Origin: an uncultured Idiomarina sp.
GTDB taxonomy: Bacteria; Pseudomonadota; Gammaproteobacteria; Enterobacterales; Alteromonadaceae
Direction: 5' to 3'
DNA: 64,000 bases
Assembly (NCBI GenBank): GCA_946885915.1
Contig: CAMPHF010000003.1
Location: 186,001 to 250,000 of the forward strand
Shown here piece by piece: positions 1 to 8,628 of the stretch. Below the pieces are notes generated by a model. The model saw only the letters and a program-made list of their open reading frames with translations, was not told the DNA's origin and did not search any database. Positions within the stretch are counted from its first letter, which is position 1. The number at the start of each line of letters is the position of its first letter. The translations under genes and the position numbers were made by a program.

Positions 1-262
1 CTACTTCAGCTGCGCGAGCTAATCCTGTGGCTTTGTTGGCTTGCGCCAAATCACGCATTAGCTGCGATTCTTTTTTAAACTTCACAATGAAGCCAACCGC
101 TAAATCATCGTTCACCGTAGATTGCGTGGCTTTACCACGTTCCGGTAACGGCTGATTAGGTGATTTGGCAAGAACGGAACCCGATACGGCTAGGCTGCTT
201 AAGGTGGTAGCTAAGGCGACAGCCAAAGCACAACTTTTTATCTTATTGTTTTTATTAAGCAT
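1..262 (-). CDS. N-terminal part of an exported protein, possibly a secreted peptidase propeptide
   Basis: The minus strand opens with ATG at 262 and stays open to the left edge, giving about 87 residues; the rest lies outside the window. It starts with a charged stretch (MLNKNNKIKS) followed by a hydrophobic segment ending in an Ala/Ser-rich region (SGSVLAKS), a normal Sec signal peptide with a likely cleavage after Leu-Ala near residue 36. The following region contains DDLAVGFIVKFKKES, which is reminiscent of the propeptide strand of subtilisin-type (S8) secreted proteases, common in marine Alteromonadales. That family assignment is an inference from a short stretch; export is well supported. 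Confidence 0.6.
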   Translation of the reverse strand, partial: MLNKNNKIKSCALAVALATTLSSLAVSGSVLAKSPNQPLPERGKATQSTVNDDLAVGFIVKFKKESQLMRDLAQANKATGLARAAEV

Positions 263-614
263 TAGTAAACCTATCAATATTTATGAATGATTTGTCGATT
301 TTTATCGACTTGTTAGGTTTATCATCTGTGAAAAATTTGTAAACAACTCTTACAAATAAAATTGATAGAATACTATGTATTTATTTTGTTATTGATACGA
401 CTTATCGCTTTGTAAAGATAGGTAAGTATTGGGTGGCGCTGCCTGTTGTCGCGCAATTTGAAGTAACTTGTATAAGTTTAATGAGTTATAACTTATGCAC
501 TAATCGTATATAAAACGCTCGCTACTACTCTGACCATTATTTTTAATACGATTTATTCTCACTGTTTGGCGCCTTGATTTATGCTAAAAATACCACAACC
601 ACATTAATAAAAAG
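263..614. other. Divergent intergenic region, no gene seen
   Basis: This 352-base AT-rich stretch separates the exported-protein gene (minus) from the pirin gene (plus) and must hold both promoters. I see no convincing open reading frame, RNA fold or operator in it. Confidence 0.5.
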
Positions 615-1547
615 ATGGATACACTAATGAGCAACACCCGCGAGCAGCTTGAATCGAGTTGCGACGTTGCCTGCCAAAACCAAGGCGCAATAGCTGTCAC
701 TATCAATCCGAAAATTCGAGATTTAGGTGGTTTTCAAGTGCGGCGATTACTCCCAACAACCGCCCTTCGAAGTGTTGGCCCATGGGTATTTTTTGATCAT
801 ATGGGGCCGGCATCATTCTCACCCGGTCCAGGGCTTAACGTGCGCCCACACCCGCACATTGGTATAGCTACTGTCACTTATTTATTCGAAGGTGAGATCC
901 TACATCGGGACTCCATTGGCAGCCTGCAAGCTATCCGCCCAGGCGATATTAATTTAATGATCACCGGCTCGGGCATGGTGCATTCAGAGCGCGAGCGAGA
1001 CGAGCGCCAGCAACAACAACGCAGTTTACATGGGTTACAGCTTTGGCTGGCACTGCCCCTGGAACATGAAGAACACCCACCAGAATTCTTGCACTACCCT
1101 GCTGCAGACATTCCAACAGCAACCCCAGAGCAGGTGCTAGTGAGGGTAATGATAGGCTCGGCTTACGGCGTCACCTCCCCCGTTAAAACGCTATCCGAAA
1201 CCCTGTACGTCGAAGCACAATTAACAGCTGGACAGCAGTTAACGCTACCCAGCGCACCTGAGTTAGCGGTATATGTAGCCGATGGAGCGCTTGAACTCGA
1301 CGGCCAAGCGCTTGCCACTTACAGCATGACTGCCATTGCAAAAAATGCTGGGGATAATGTGCGCATTCGCGCCACCAGCGCTAGCCGTATCGCTATTATC
1401 GGGGGTGCAAGCCTAGGTAAACGCTATATGGAATGGAACTTTGTCTCGAGCAGCCAAGCGCGTATTGAGAAAGCCAAACAAGCCTGGCGTGAGCAGACTT
1501 TCACCCCAGTCGTTGGTGATGAGGACGAGTATATTCCTTACCCATAA
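615..1547 (+). CDS. Pirin family protein
   Basis: A 310-residue bicupin of the pirin family. The N-terminal cupin shows the conserved core RPHPHIGIATVTYLFEGE (about residues 76-93) followed by HRDSIGS and the GDINLMITGSGMVHSE region; the two histidines of PHPH, a later His and a Glu normally bind one metal ion. The C-terminal part has the degenerate second cupin (TLYVEAQLTAGQ to the end). Bacterial pirins act as quercetin 2,3-dioxygenases or as protein modulators of metabolic enzymes, so the substrate here is unknown. The start is ATG at 615; a second ATG twelve bases on (627) is equally plausible because neither has a strong ribosome site. It stands alone and converges on murI. Confidence 0.88.
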   Translation: MDTLMSNTREQLESSCDVACQNQGAIAVTINPKIRDLGGFQVRRLLPTTALRSVGPWVFFDHMGPASFSPGPGLNVRPHPHIGIATVTYLFEGEILHRDSIGSLQAIRPGDINLMITGSGMVHSERERDERQQQQRSLHGLQLWLALPLEHEEHPPEFLHYPAADIPTATPEQVLVRVMIGSAYGVTSPVKTLSETLYVEAQLTAGQQLTLPSAPELAVYVADGALELDGQALATYSMTAIAKNAGDNVRIRATSASRIAIIGGASLGKRYMEWNFVSSSQARIEKAKQAWREQTFTPVVGDEDEYIPYP

Positions 1548-1593
1548 CGACACCCACGGCTTGCAGTATTATGACAAGTATTGAGTTGAGGGG

Positions 1594-2397
1594 TTAGGCA
1601 ATTAGCTGCAAGCCCCAACGCACTGCGGTGCGCTTTACTGCTGCTACATTTTCGGTGGCAATAATGCGGATCGGAGTCATGTCGAAATCTGCTGAAAGTG
1701 GCAGGTTTTGTTGCAACCAGGCCAGCATAGCTTCACCCGAATGAATGGTTTGAGCACCATCAAAATAGCGTGAGATTTGCCCTGCAATAAGCGGGAAATG
1801 GGTGCAGCCCAGCAGCACTACATCTGGCGTTTGCGCCATCCCATTGATACCGCCAAACTTATCAGCAAAATAATGATTCAGCGTAGCGTCCAACACCGGT
1901 CCGGTAAATAACTCTTCTTCCACTATCGGCACAAACAGCGGGGTTGCCATCGCCTCTACCTGCTCAAACCCGAGCGCTTTAATACGCGCTTGGTAAGCAC
2001 CTGAAGCAATGGTTGAACGCGTGGCAATGACTAAAATTCGGCTCTGAGGTGATACTGAATCAAGCTGCTGCAGCGCCATCACACCGGGTTCTAACACGCC
2101 ATACACAGGTTTATTCGAGAACAGCTGCATCGCGTTGAGCGCGGTCACACTAACTGTGTTGCAAGCGACTACGACAAAGTCTACGTCCGCGCCATTAAAA
2201 AACTCGACGGCTTCAAGCGCATAGCGCGTGATGGTATTCGAATCCTTGCTACCATAGGGCACTCGCGCGGTGTCGCCATAATATAAAATATCGCTAAAAC
2301 ACCCACTCTGTTGCAGCGCTTTGGCCACCGTTAAGCCACCAACCCCACTATCAAAAACGCCTACTTTCACGCGCTTACCCCAGTTTGAAGAACCCAT
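1594..2397 (-). CDS. murI: Glutamate racemase
   Basis: 267 residues, normal for the family. It interconverts L- and D-glutamate in the cytoplasm to supply D-Glu for the peptidoglycan stem peptide. Diagnostic motifs are VGVFDSGVGGLTV near the N-terminus, VVACNTVS with the first catalytic Cys, and VLLGCTHFPLI with the second. The annotated start has a short N-terminal extension (MGSSNWGKR) before the conserved KVGVFDSG; an internal GTG could also serve. The upstream side holds a terminator for ohr, so murI probably has its own promoter. Confidence 0.95.
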   Translation of the reverse strand: MGSSNWGKRVKVGVFDSGVGGLTVAKALQQSGCFSDILYYGDTARVPYGSKDSNTITRYALEAVEFFNGADVDFVVVACNTVSVTALNAMQLFSNKPVYGVLEPGVMALQQLDSVSPQSRILVIATRSTIASGAYQARIKALGFEQVEAMATPLFVPIVEEELFTGPVLDATLNHYFADKFGGINGMAQTPDVVLLGCTHFPLIAGQISRYFDGAQTIHSGEAMLAWLQQNLPLSADFDMTPIRIIATENVAAVKRTAVRWGLQLIA

Positions 2398-2425
2398 AAA
2401 AAAACTGCCGCTATTATGCGGCAGT
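2398..2425 (-). terminator. Rho-independent terminator of ohr
   Basis: A 7-bp stem (ctgccgc / gcggcag, 2406-2412 and 2419-2425) with a 6-base loop, followed in the minus direction by an unbroken run of eight T. It lies just below the ohr stop and immediately upstream of the murI start. Confidence 0.8.
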
Positions 2426-2467
2426 GATTCGTGCTTCTCAAATGAAAGTCGCGGGTTTTACCTGCGC

Positions 2468-2887
2468 TTACACCTCAGTGTGCAAACGGACATCAATATT
2501 GTCGCGCGTCGCATTGGAATATGGACATACTTCGTGCGCATCTGCGACCAGCTGTTCGGCTTGCGATTTGTCTAACCCAGGCAACTTCACATACAAATCC
2601 ACGTCAATCCCGAAGCCATGATCTAACTTACCAAACCCAACTTCGGCGCGAATACTGGCGTTTTCAGGTACTGATACCTGCGCTTGCCCTGCAACAAACT
2701 TTAATGCACCAAGAAAACAAGCCGAATAGCCGGCAGCGAATAGTTGCTCAGGGTTAGTACCTTCACCACCTGAACCGCCCATCTCTTTTGGCGTAGAGAG
2801 CTTAACCTCTAGTTTTCCATCATCAGTTTTAGATTGACCTTCACGACCACCCGTTGATGTGGCTTTTGCTTTATACAAAATATCCAT
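2468..2887 (-). CDS. ohr: Organic hydroperoxide resistance protein, Ohr/OsmC family
   Basis: 139 residues, the usual size. Ohr is a cytoplasmic thiol peroxidase that reduces organic and lipid hydroperoxides. The two catalytic cysteines are visible in YSACFLGAL and EVCPYSNATR, and the N-terminus (LYKAKATSTGGREGQS) together with NPEQLFAAGYSACF is typical of Ohr rather than OsmC. The gene is monocistronic between two other minus-strand genes and has a clear terminator. No adjacent OhrR regulator is present in this window. Confidence 0.95.
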   Translation of the reverse strand: MDILYKAKATSTGGREGQSKTDDGKLEVKLSTPKEMGGSGGEGTNPEQLFAAGYSACFLGALKFVAGQAQVSVPENASIRAEVGFGKLDHGFGIDVDLYVKLPGLDKSQAEQLVADAHEVCPYSNATRDNIDVRLHTEV

Positions 2888-2965
2888 GCTTAAACTCCTT
2901 TTCGCTTACTGTTGTTCATAAAATTTATGCTGTATATACACCTACGCAAAGCAGGCAGATATAGT

Positions 2966-3463
2966 TCAAGCGGCTTCGAGTTCCAGCAACCAGCGTTTAC
3001 GCTCAATACCTGCCGCATAACCGGTTAGTGAACCATCGCTGCCAATCACGCGATGACAAGGGACGATAATCGCCAATTTGTTGGTACGATTTGCTTGTGC
3101 AACCGCCCGCACCGCTGTCGGTCGTTGCAGCGCCGTGGCCTGTTCTTTGTAGCTGCGCGTGGCACCATAAGGAATGTTTTGCAGCGCTTGCCAAGCTTGT
3201 TGTTGAAACTCAGTGCCTTGCAAGTCTAAGGGCAATTCAAACTGCTGACGTTGGCGCTTAAAATACTCATCTAACTGCTGTTGCAGTTGCTGAAATATTG
3301 GAAGTTCAAGCGGCTCTGCCAAACTTTTTTGGGAACGTTCAAGCTGGCGGATAACCGAGATTGCATCGGTTTGGCTGCCGAAAGCCAACAAGCATATGCC
3401 CTGCTGTGAGGCCCCCGCCGTGAGCTGACCAAGCGGAGAGTTAAAAGTATGTGTCGCTAACAT
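2966..3463 (-). CDS. ogt: Methylated-DNA--protein-cysteine methyltransferase (MGMT/Ogt)
   Basis: 165 residues. It repairs O6-alkylguanine in DNA by irreversible transfer of the alkyl group to its own cysteine. The active-site motif IIVPCHRVIGSDGSLTGYAAG is intact near residues 131-151, and the wing-helix part (FQQQAWQALQNIPYGATRSY) precedes it. There is no AraC/Ada N-terminal domain, so this is the stand-alone Ogt type. It ends about 80 bases above the ohr start. Confidence 0.95.
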   Translation of the reverse strand: MLATHTFNSPLGQLTAGASQQGICLLAFGSQTDAISVIRQLERSQKSLAEPLELPIFQQLQQQLDEYFKRQRQQFELPLDLQGTEFQQQAWQALQNIPYGATRSYKEQATALQRPTAVRAVAQANRTNKLAIIVPCHRVIGSDGSLTGYAAGIERKRWLLELEAA

Positions 3464-3562
3464 GACCGATGCTTACTCCAGAAAATAAAGTGAGGAATTA
3501 ACGATAGCACTGCTTGGTTAAACTGCAATCTGCGCGAGGTAGATAAACACAAAAACCTAATT

Positions 3563-3589
3563 GATAACGGTTATCATTTAGATTATCAT
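3563..3589 (+). promoter_or_regulatory. Probable Fur box upstream of the TonB receptor
   Basis: The stretch contains overlapping hexamers like those of the Fur consensus (gataacggttatcatttaga, then gattatca). It lies about 40-65 bases before the start of the 3630-5804 receptor gene, the right place to block its promoter when iron is plentiful. Confidence 0.65.
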
Positions 3590-3629
3590 ATGCAGCATTC
3601 TCGTCACGAACTTAATTAAGGATGTTGTT

Positions 3630-5804
3630 GTGAAACCACTCTCCCCACTTGCCATCGCGATTAGCGTCGCACTCAGCGCCTCATTGAGTGTCTCTAAAGC
3701 TTCCGCCGAAGCTGATCAAACTGAAGCAGCCATTGAACGCCTAGAAGTAAAAGGAGAGCAAACTAGCGGTTATCTTGCTGAAGCGCAGCAATCAGCCTCT
3801 AAACTCGACCTTACCATAAAGGAAATCCCACAAACTATTACGGTCATCACTGCGGAAAAACTGCGTGATTTCGGCCTTAACGATTTAAATGGCGCGTTGG
3901 AAAACTCAGCCACCGTCAACGTAGAGCAAGTAGAGAGCGACCGCACCTATTACACCTCACGCGGATTCGCGGTGAACAATTTTCAAATTGATGGCTTAGG
4001 CTTACCGCTCATCAACGATAATACTCATGGGCGCGTTGATGCCGCGTTGTATGAACGAATTGAAATTGTGCATGGCGCAAATGGCGTCATGACCGGAATC
4101 GGTAGTCCTTCAGCGACCATCAACTTAGTACGCAAACGCCCGACCTCTGCAACGCAAGGTAGTGTTAGCGCCACGGTGGGGTCATGGGAGAGTTACCGTT
4201 TAGAAGGTGATTTTTCTGGAGCCATTAATGATGCTTGGCGCGCTCGAGCTGTAGTTGTTGCAGATGAGCGTGGCTCGTACCTTGATCGCTATGCCAATGA
4301 AAGCCAGGTGTTTTATGTGGTTGCTGACTACGCCCCCACTGCATCCACGCTAATCACTCTCGGTCACAGTGAGACCAATAGCGAAACCGATGGCAACTTA
4401 TGGGGTGCACTTACGCTCTACTATGGCGATGGCACCCCAACCAACTTCGCCACCAGCACTAATATTGCCGCCGACTGGTCCGAGTGGAATGTACGCGAAA
4501 GCCGGAGTTTTATTGATGTAGAAACCGCGCTTAATGACTACTGGAACTTACGTATCGCTTACAACCGAGTCCGCACCGATGAAGATAGTTTATTGTTCTA
4601 CACCTACTTAGCCGATCCTGCAGTCGGACTCGATCCGCAAACGGGCCTTGGCTTAATTGGATATGGCAGCGAATACGACTTAGACGACAAACAAGATACG
4701 CTAGACGTTTACGTAAACGGCCGCTTTGAGGCATGGGGACAAACCCATGAAGTGGTTGTCGGTGCCAACTGGGCACGACTAGATTATACCGATACCAGTT
4801 TGTACGACTTTCACACTGGCAACGGCTTTCCGGTAATGCCAGCAATACCCACTTGGACAGGCGCTACGCCCTTACCTGAGTTTACAGATGGTGCGGCTGG
4901 TAGTGTGATCGATAACACCCAACGCGCACTCTATGCGCAAGCACGGCTTGGTATTACCGATGCTTTAAAAGTACTAGTGGGTGGCCGTTACAACGAGTTT
5001 ACCACCGATGGCTTTGGCTATGGCGTCGATAATAGCCGCGACGAAGCCGAATTTATTCCTTATGTGGGCGTGACCTACACTGTCAATCCAGAAGTGATGT
5101 TGTTCAGCTCTTACACCGAAACCTTCATGGCGCAGAACCTGCGTAATGAAAACTTCGAACGACTACCGGCGCTCACTGGGAAGAACACAGAGGTGGGTGT
5201 AAAGGCAGACTTATTTGATGGTTCAGCATTACTATCGGCCGCGTATTTTATTGTTCAGCAAGAGAACCTTGGCGTTGGTGCTGGCGATGCCATTAATCCA
5301 GCTACCGGTATTCCAGAGCCGATATATCGCGCTGTTGATGGTATTGAAAGTAAAGGATTTGAATTAGAACTTGCCGGCGAACTATTGCCCGCGCTGGTAG
5401 CCGGGCTACAAGGCAATATTGCGCTTACGTCCTTTGAACTCGACGGCGATCGGCTGGTAGAGGACTACACCCCTGAGCATCTGCTTCGAAGCTCCATTAC
5501 TTATACACCGAGTACATTAGAGCAACTCACGGTTGGCGCTACCTACCTGTGGCAAACCGATATATCCCGAGTGCAAGGTGTGGTTGGACCGAGCTACGCC
5601 AATGCCGGCGACACCATCATCACTACCCAACCGGCCTATGGTCGCCTCAACCTTATGGCCAACTATCGTTTCAATGACGCATTAGGCCTGACTTTTAACG
5701 TTAATAATGCGACCGATGAGAAGTACCTAAACAGTTTACTCTGGGCGCAGGGTTATTACGGCGCGCCGCGTAATTTCAGCGTAAACCTCACTTATAAATT
5801 CTAA
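3630..5804 (+). CDS. TonB-dependent siderophore receptor
   Basis: 724 residues. An outer-membrane 22-strand barrel with a plug that takes up ferric siderophores using TonB energy. Visible: signal peptide (residues 1-26, cleavage near ASA), a TonB-box-like IERLEVKGE (about 34-42), a plug with IPQTITVITAEKLRDFGL and the siderophore-receptor pattern RGFAVNNFQIDGL, GVMTGIGSPSATINLVRKRPT, and a terminal strand ending in Phe (NLTYKF), the normal signal for outer-membrane assembly. The start is GTG at 3630 with aagga six bases upstream; a nearby ATG at 3622 is out of frame. A Fur-like site precedes it and a PepSY protein follows 15 bases later. The siderophore cannot be told; plug and barrel resemble the FhuE/FpvA branch. 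Confidence 0.92.
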   Translation: MKPLSPLAIAISVALSASLSVSKASAEADQTEAAIERLEVKGEQTSGYLAEAQQSASKLDLTIKEIPQTITVITAEKLRDFGLNDLNGALENSATVNVEQVESDRTYYTSRGFAVNNFQIDGLGLPLINDNTHGRVDAALYERIEIVHGANGVMTGIGSPSATINLVRKRPTSATQGSVSATVGSWESYRLEGDFSGAINDAWRARAVVVADERGSYLDRYANESQVFYVVADYAPTASTLITLGHSETNSETDGNLWGALTLYYGDGTPTNFATSTNIAADWSEWNVRESRSFIDVETALNDYWNLRIAYNRVRTDEDSLLFYTYLADPAVGLDPQTGLGLIGYGSEYDLDDKQDTLDVYVNGRFEAWGQTHEVVVGANWARLDYTDTSLYDFHTGNGFPVMPAIPTWTGATPLPEFTDGAAGSVIDNTQRALYAQARLGITDALKVLVGGRYNEFTTDGFGYGVDNSRDEAEFIPYVGVTYTVNPEVMLFSSYTETFMAQNLRNENFERLPALTGKNTEVGVKADLFDGSALLSAAYFIVQQENLGVGAGDAINPATGIPEPIYRAVDGIESKGFELELAGELLPALVAGLQGNIALTSFELDGDRLVEDYTPEHLLRSSITYTPSTLEQLTVGATYLWQTDISRVQGVVGPSYANAGDTIITTQPAYGRLNLMANYRFNDALGLTFNVNNATDEKYLNSLLWAQGYYGAPRNFSVNLTYKF

Positions 5805-5819
5805 ATTTCGGACCTGACT

Positions 5820-6938
5820 ATGCGTAAAACATTGCATAAATGGCATGGTTGGCTGGGGATCATTTTTATGATCCCCTTTCTGCTTATTTGCCTAACGGGC
5901 AGTCTGCTCGTGTTCAAAAAGGAAATCGACGCTTGGCTGCTGCCAGAAGTTGCAACGCTTGTATCTAATGAGGCGGACCGCTTGCCGCTCGACACTCTAA
6001 AACAACGAGTTCAGCAACAATTACCGGATTACGAAATTGGCAGTTGGGAAATATTCCCGGCGGGTCATGACGAAGCTGATCGGGTGTTTGTTATCAAGCA
6101 CGGTACCGATGCCTGGCACAAAATACATCTAAACCCCTACACCGGTGAATTACAAAGTCAGCCGACTGAGCCTGGACATTACCTCACAGACTGGCTTCTA
6201 GAACTGCATTACACCCTACTGTTGAACGACCTGAAGGCGTTAGATTTCAACTTTGCGACTGAACACTTCGGTCTATTGCTTACGCTAGTATTGGGCTTGT
6301 TTTTACTCTTTATGGGGGTGTCTGGACTTATTATTTATCGCCGATTTTGGGCGCGCTTCTTCACTTTACGCTGGGATCAGCGCTTACTGACAGTATTTAG
6401 TGATCTGCATAAAATGGCGGGTACTTTTGCCTCTCCTATTCTGCTCATACTCGGCGTGACCGGCGTGTATTACAACGGCTTAATATTTTACGAGGAGTGG
6501 ACAGAGCATGGCGGCGGTCAAACTCATCACATCATGACCGAAAGACTCTACAGTAATGACGTGAGTATTGATGCGCTGGTTGCTGACAGTCGTAGGCGAA
6601 TAGACGACTTTAAGCCCACTTATTTATTGTTCCCGTATGAGCCCGAATTACCCTTTACGGTATTCGGCCGCGCCCCTACCGCTAATCCACTATTAAGCAA
6701 TTACGGTAGCATATCGAACTACAACGCTTGGACCGGCTTATATGAAAGCACCTACAACCTGAATGAACAGCATGTCGGATTAAAAACCCTAGACGCTTTT
6801 CGTCGGCTACATTTTGGCACTTGGGGTGGGCTGCCGATAAAAATACTGTACAGTTTTATCGGTTTGTTACCATTACTATTGGCTATAACCGGCGGCTATC
6901 TGTGGTGGCAGCGGCGCAATAAACGAGCACGCCGCTAG
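5820..6938 (+). CDS. PepSY-associated transmembrane protein, probable inner-membrane siderophore-iron reductase
   Basis: 372 residues with four likely membrane segments: IIFMIPFLLICLTGSLLVF near the N-terminus, LLLTLVLGLFLLFMGVSGLII, SPILLILGVTGVYYN and the C-terminal FIGLLPLLLAITGGYLWW. PepSY-like periplasmic regions lie between them. The N-terminal RKTLHKWHGWLG and the paired His residues next to membrane helices (LHKMAG, RRLHFGTW) match the family, in which several members reduce ferric siderophores at the inner membrane. It is 15 bases downstream of the receptor and co-directional, so the two form an iron uptake operon under the same Fur-like box. Confidence 0.85.
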   Translation: MRKTLHKWHGWLGIIFMIPFLLICLTGSLLVFKKEIDAWLLPEVATLVSNEADRLPLDTLKQRVQQQLPDYEIGSWEIFPAGHDEADRVFVIKHGTDAWHKIHLNPYTGELQSQPTEPGHYLTDWLLELHYTLLLNDLKALDFNFATEHFGLLLTLVLGLFLLFMGVSGLIIYRRFWARFFTLRWDQRLLTVFSDLHKMAGTFASPILLILGVTGVYYNGLIFYEEWTEHGGGQTHHIMTERLYSNDVSIDALVADSRRRIDDFKPTYLLFPYEPELPFTVFGRAPTANPLLSNYGSISNYNAWTGLYESTYNLNEQHVGLKTLDAFRRLHFGTWGGLPIKILYSFIGLLPLLLAITGGYLWWQRRNKRARR

Positions 6939-6947
6939 TCCGTTATC

Positions 6948-7574
6948 TTAGGCCTGATTCGGCACAATCGTAAGTTCAACTCGACGATTTTGCTCACGCC
7001 CGGCATCGGTGTTGTTACTGGAAATTGGCATTGATTCACCGTAGCCAACCACAGTTAACCGACGACTATCAACGCCATGCGTGAGCAATCTATTTTGCAC
7101 AGCGGTCGCTCGATTCACCGACAACTGTTGGTTATAGCTGGCTTCACCGGTGCTATCGGTGTGGCCTGCCACCAACAAAGTGGTTTTTTCATACTCATTT
7201 AAAACCCGTGCTACATCCTGCAAAATGGGCGCAAAGTTGGGGCTTATTGATGCATTCCCGCTAGCAAAGGTAATGTTGCTCGGCAATTGCAGATGGATCT
7301 GGTCGCCATCACGCACCACACTAATGCCACTGCCGGCTAGCTCCTCTCTAAGCGCCTGCTCTTGTTGGTCCATGTAGTTACCAATGGCACTGCCTGCCAA
7401 CGCGCCTACTGCGGCACCCCAAATATAGCGGCTCTTATCATGGTCACCGGTTCCTTTTCCAATGAGTGCGCCGGCAATGGCACCAATAGTCGCGCCTTTT
7501 TGGGTGTTATTCATATTGGCGCAGCCGGTGGCTACCACCATGGTTAATGTACTCATTATGACTAAGCGTCGCAT
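6948..7574 (-). CDS. OmpA-family outer-membrane lipoprotein with glycine zipper
   Basis: 208 residues. A lipoprotein signal ends in the lipobox VATGC (Cys about residue 18). A glycine-zipper stretch follows (GATIGAIAGALIGKG and WGAAVGALAGSAIG), then the OmpA C-terminal peptidoglycan-binding domain with LLVAGHTDSTGEASYNQQLS and NRRVELTI. The layout is that of YiaD-like proteins, which anchor the outer membrane to the cell wall. It converges with the PepSY gene, with only nine bases between their ends. Confidence 0.9.
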   Translation of the reverse strand: MRRLVIMSTLTMVVATGCANMNNTQKGATIGAIAGALIGKGTGDHDKSRYIWGAAVGALAGSAIGNYMDQQEQALREELAGSGISVVRDGDQIHLQLPSNITFASGNASISPNFAPILQDVARVLNEYEKTTLLVAGHTDSTGEASYNQQLSVNRATAVQNRLLTHGVDSRRLTVVGYGESMPISSNNTDAGREQNRRVELTIVPNQA

Positions 7575-7700
7575 GCTCGTACTCTCCTGTCAGTTAGCGA
7601 AGCGATTTGCGACCTATGGGAGTACCACCGCGGCCTAAAGTTTGCGGTTTTACGTACTTTTAACTTACTCTAAGTGCCTTATTCCGCATCATGAACTGCC

Positions 7701-8126
7701 ATGTTAAGTGCTTACGTTGGTTTATTTTTCAGTGCATTTATTGCCGCTACCCTGCTGCCGATGGGGTCGGAAGCGGTCATGGCTGGACTATTGCTAAACG
7801 ACTACCCATTTTGGCCAATAGTACTCACTGCAACCGCCGGCAATGTGCTGGGTTCTATGGTGAACTATGGCTTAGGACAGGGGTTGCGGATTGGTGCTGA
7901 GCAGCTCAATCAGCGCCAGCAGCGGCGTCTGGCCAGCCTAGCTAAAGCAGAGCAGTGGTTTGCGCGCTATGGCGTATGGAGTTTGCTATTCGCGTGGTTG
8001 CCGATCATCGGCGACCCACTTACGTTGGTAGCGGGATTTGTGCGGGTGAAGTTCTGGCTATTTACCTTGCTGGTAACGCTTGGCAAATTTACGCGTTATT
8101 TTTTGCTCGCGTTAGCAGTCGCTTGA
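7701..8126 (+). CDS. yqaA: YqaA-family membrane protein (DedA/SNARE-associated relative)
   Basis: 141 residues with three or four membrane segments (AYVGLFFSAFIAATLLP, WPIVLTATAGNVLGSMVNY, FWLFTLLVTLGKFTRYFLLA). The motif GNVLGSMVNYGLG and the WLPIIGDPLTLVAGFVR segment are the hallmarks of the YqaA subgroup of small DedA-like proteins. The exact function of YqaA is not known; DedA relatives support membrane lipid handling and proton motive force. The 3' end overlaps the convergent DUF3703-type gene by 31 bases. Confidence 0.85.
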   Translation: MLSAYVGLFFSAFIAATLLPMGSEAVMAGLLLNDYPFWPIVLTATAGNVLGSMVNYGLGQGLRIGAEQLNQRQQRRLASLAKAEQWFARYGVWSLLFAWLPIIGDPLTLVAGFVRVKFWLFTLLVTLGKFTRYFLLALAVA

Positions 8127-8476
8127 CGTGCGGCACTAATCCTTGCCGCTAAATCGGCAGTAATCGGCATTGGCTTGAACGGGCTAACATTTGCGCCGCC
8201 AGTATTGCCTGCGGGCACCCAACCAAATACAGTTTTAGTGGCCGCCCCCACAATTCTCAGCAGTTGCCCCAATATTTCCCGCGTTTGGCGCTGACGCCAG
8301 CCCCAGCCGAGCATCTTCATGTGCACCACAACATGCCAGTAAGTAGAGGCCTGCCCCAATACATGGGCGCGCTCTAAATGATGAAATTCACCCTTCGCAT
8401 TGCCGGCTAATCGTTGCTGGCTCGCTTGGTGTAATTCCGCTTGTGTGGCAGGTGCAATTTGTTGACGAAAACCCAT
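8096..8476 (-). CDS. DUF3703-type hypothetical protein
   Basis: 126 residues from ATG at 8476; an upstream in-frame extension (to 8563) lacks similarity and is left out. The sequence AKGEFHHLERAHVLGQASTYWHVVVHMKMLGWG and LGQLLRIVGAATKTVFGWVPAGNTGGANVSPFKPMPI fits the small DUF3703 family, which I recognise by its conserved His-rich core and the GNTGGANV motif. DUF3703 genes often occur near metal-responsive genes; here the neighbours give no clue. Function unknown. Confidence 0.7.
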   Translation of the reverse strand: MGFRQQIAPATQAELHQASQQRLAGNAKGEFHHLERAHVLGQASTYWHVVVHMKMLGWGWRQRQTREILGQLLRIVGAATKTVFGWVPAGNTGGANVSPFKPMPITADLAARISAARQATANASKK

Positions 8477-8628
8477 GTTAGCTCCCGTTGCAATCAGGCT
8501 GCGAAAAGTATAATCGCCAGCACGAATCTTACGCCAGTTATTTGTCTGATTCAGGCATTTCAAATTGTCAGCGTTGCTCGGTGCCGATACACTTAAATGC
8601 CAACGCTAAATGAAACAAGGGCTTGGCT

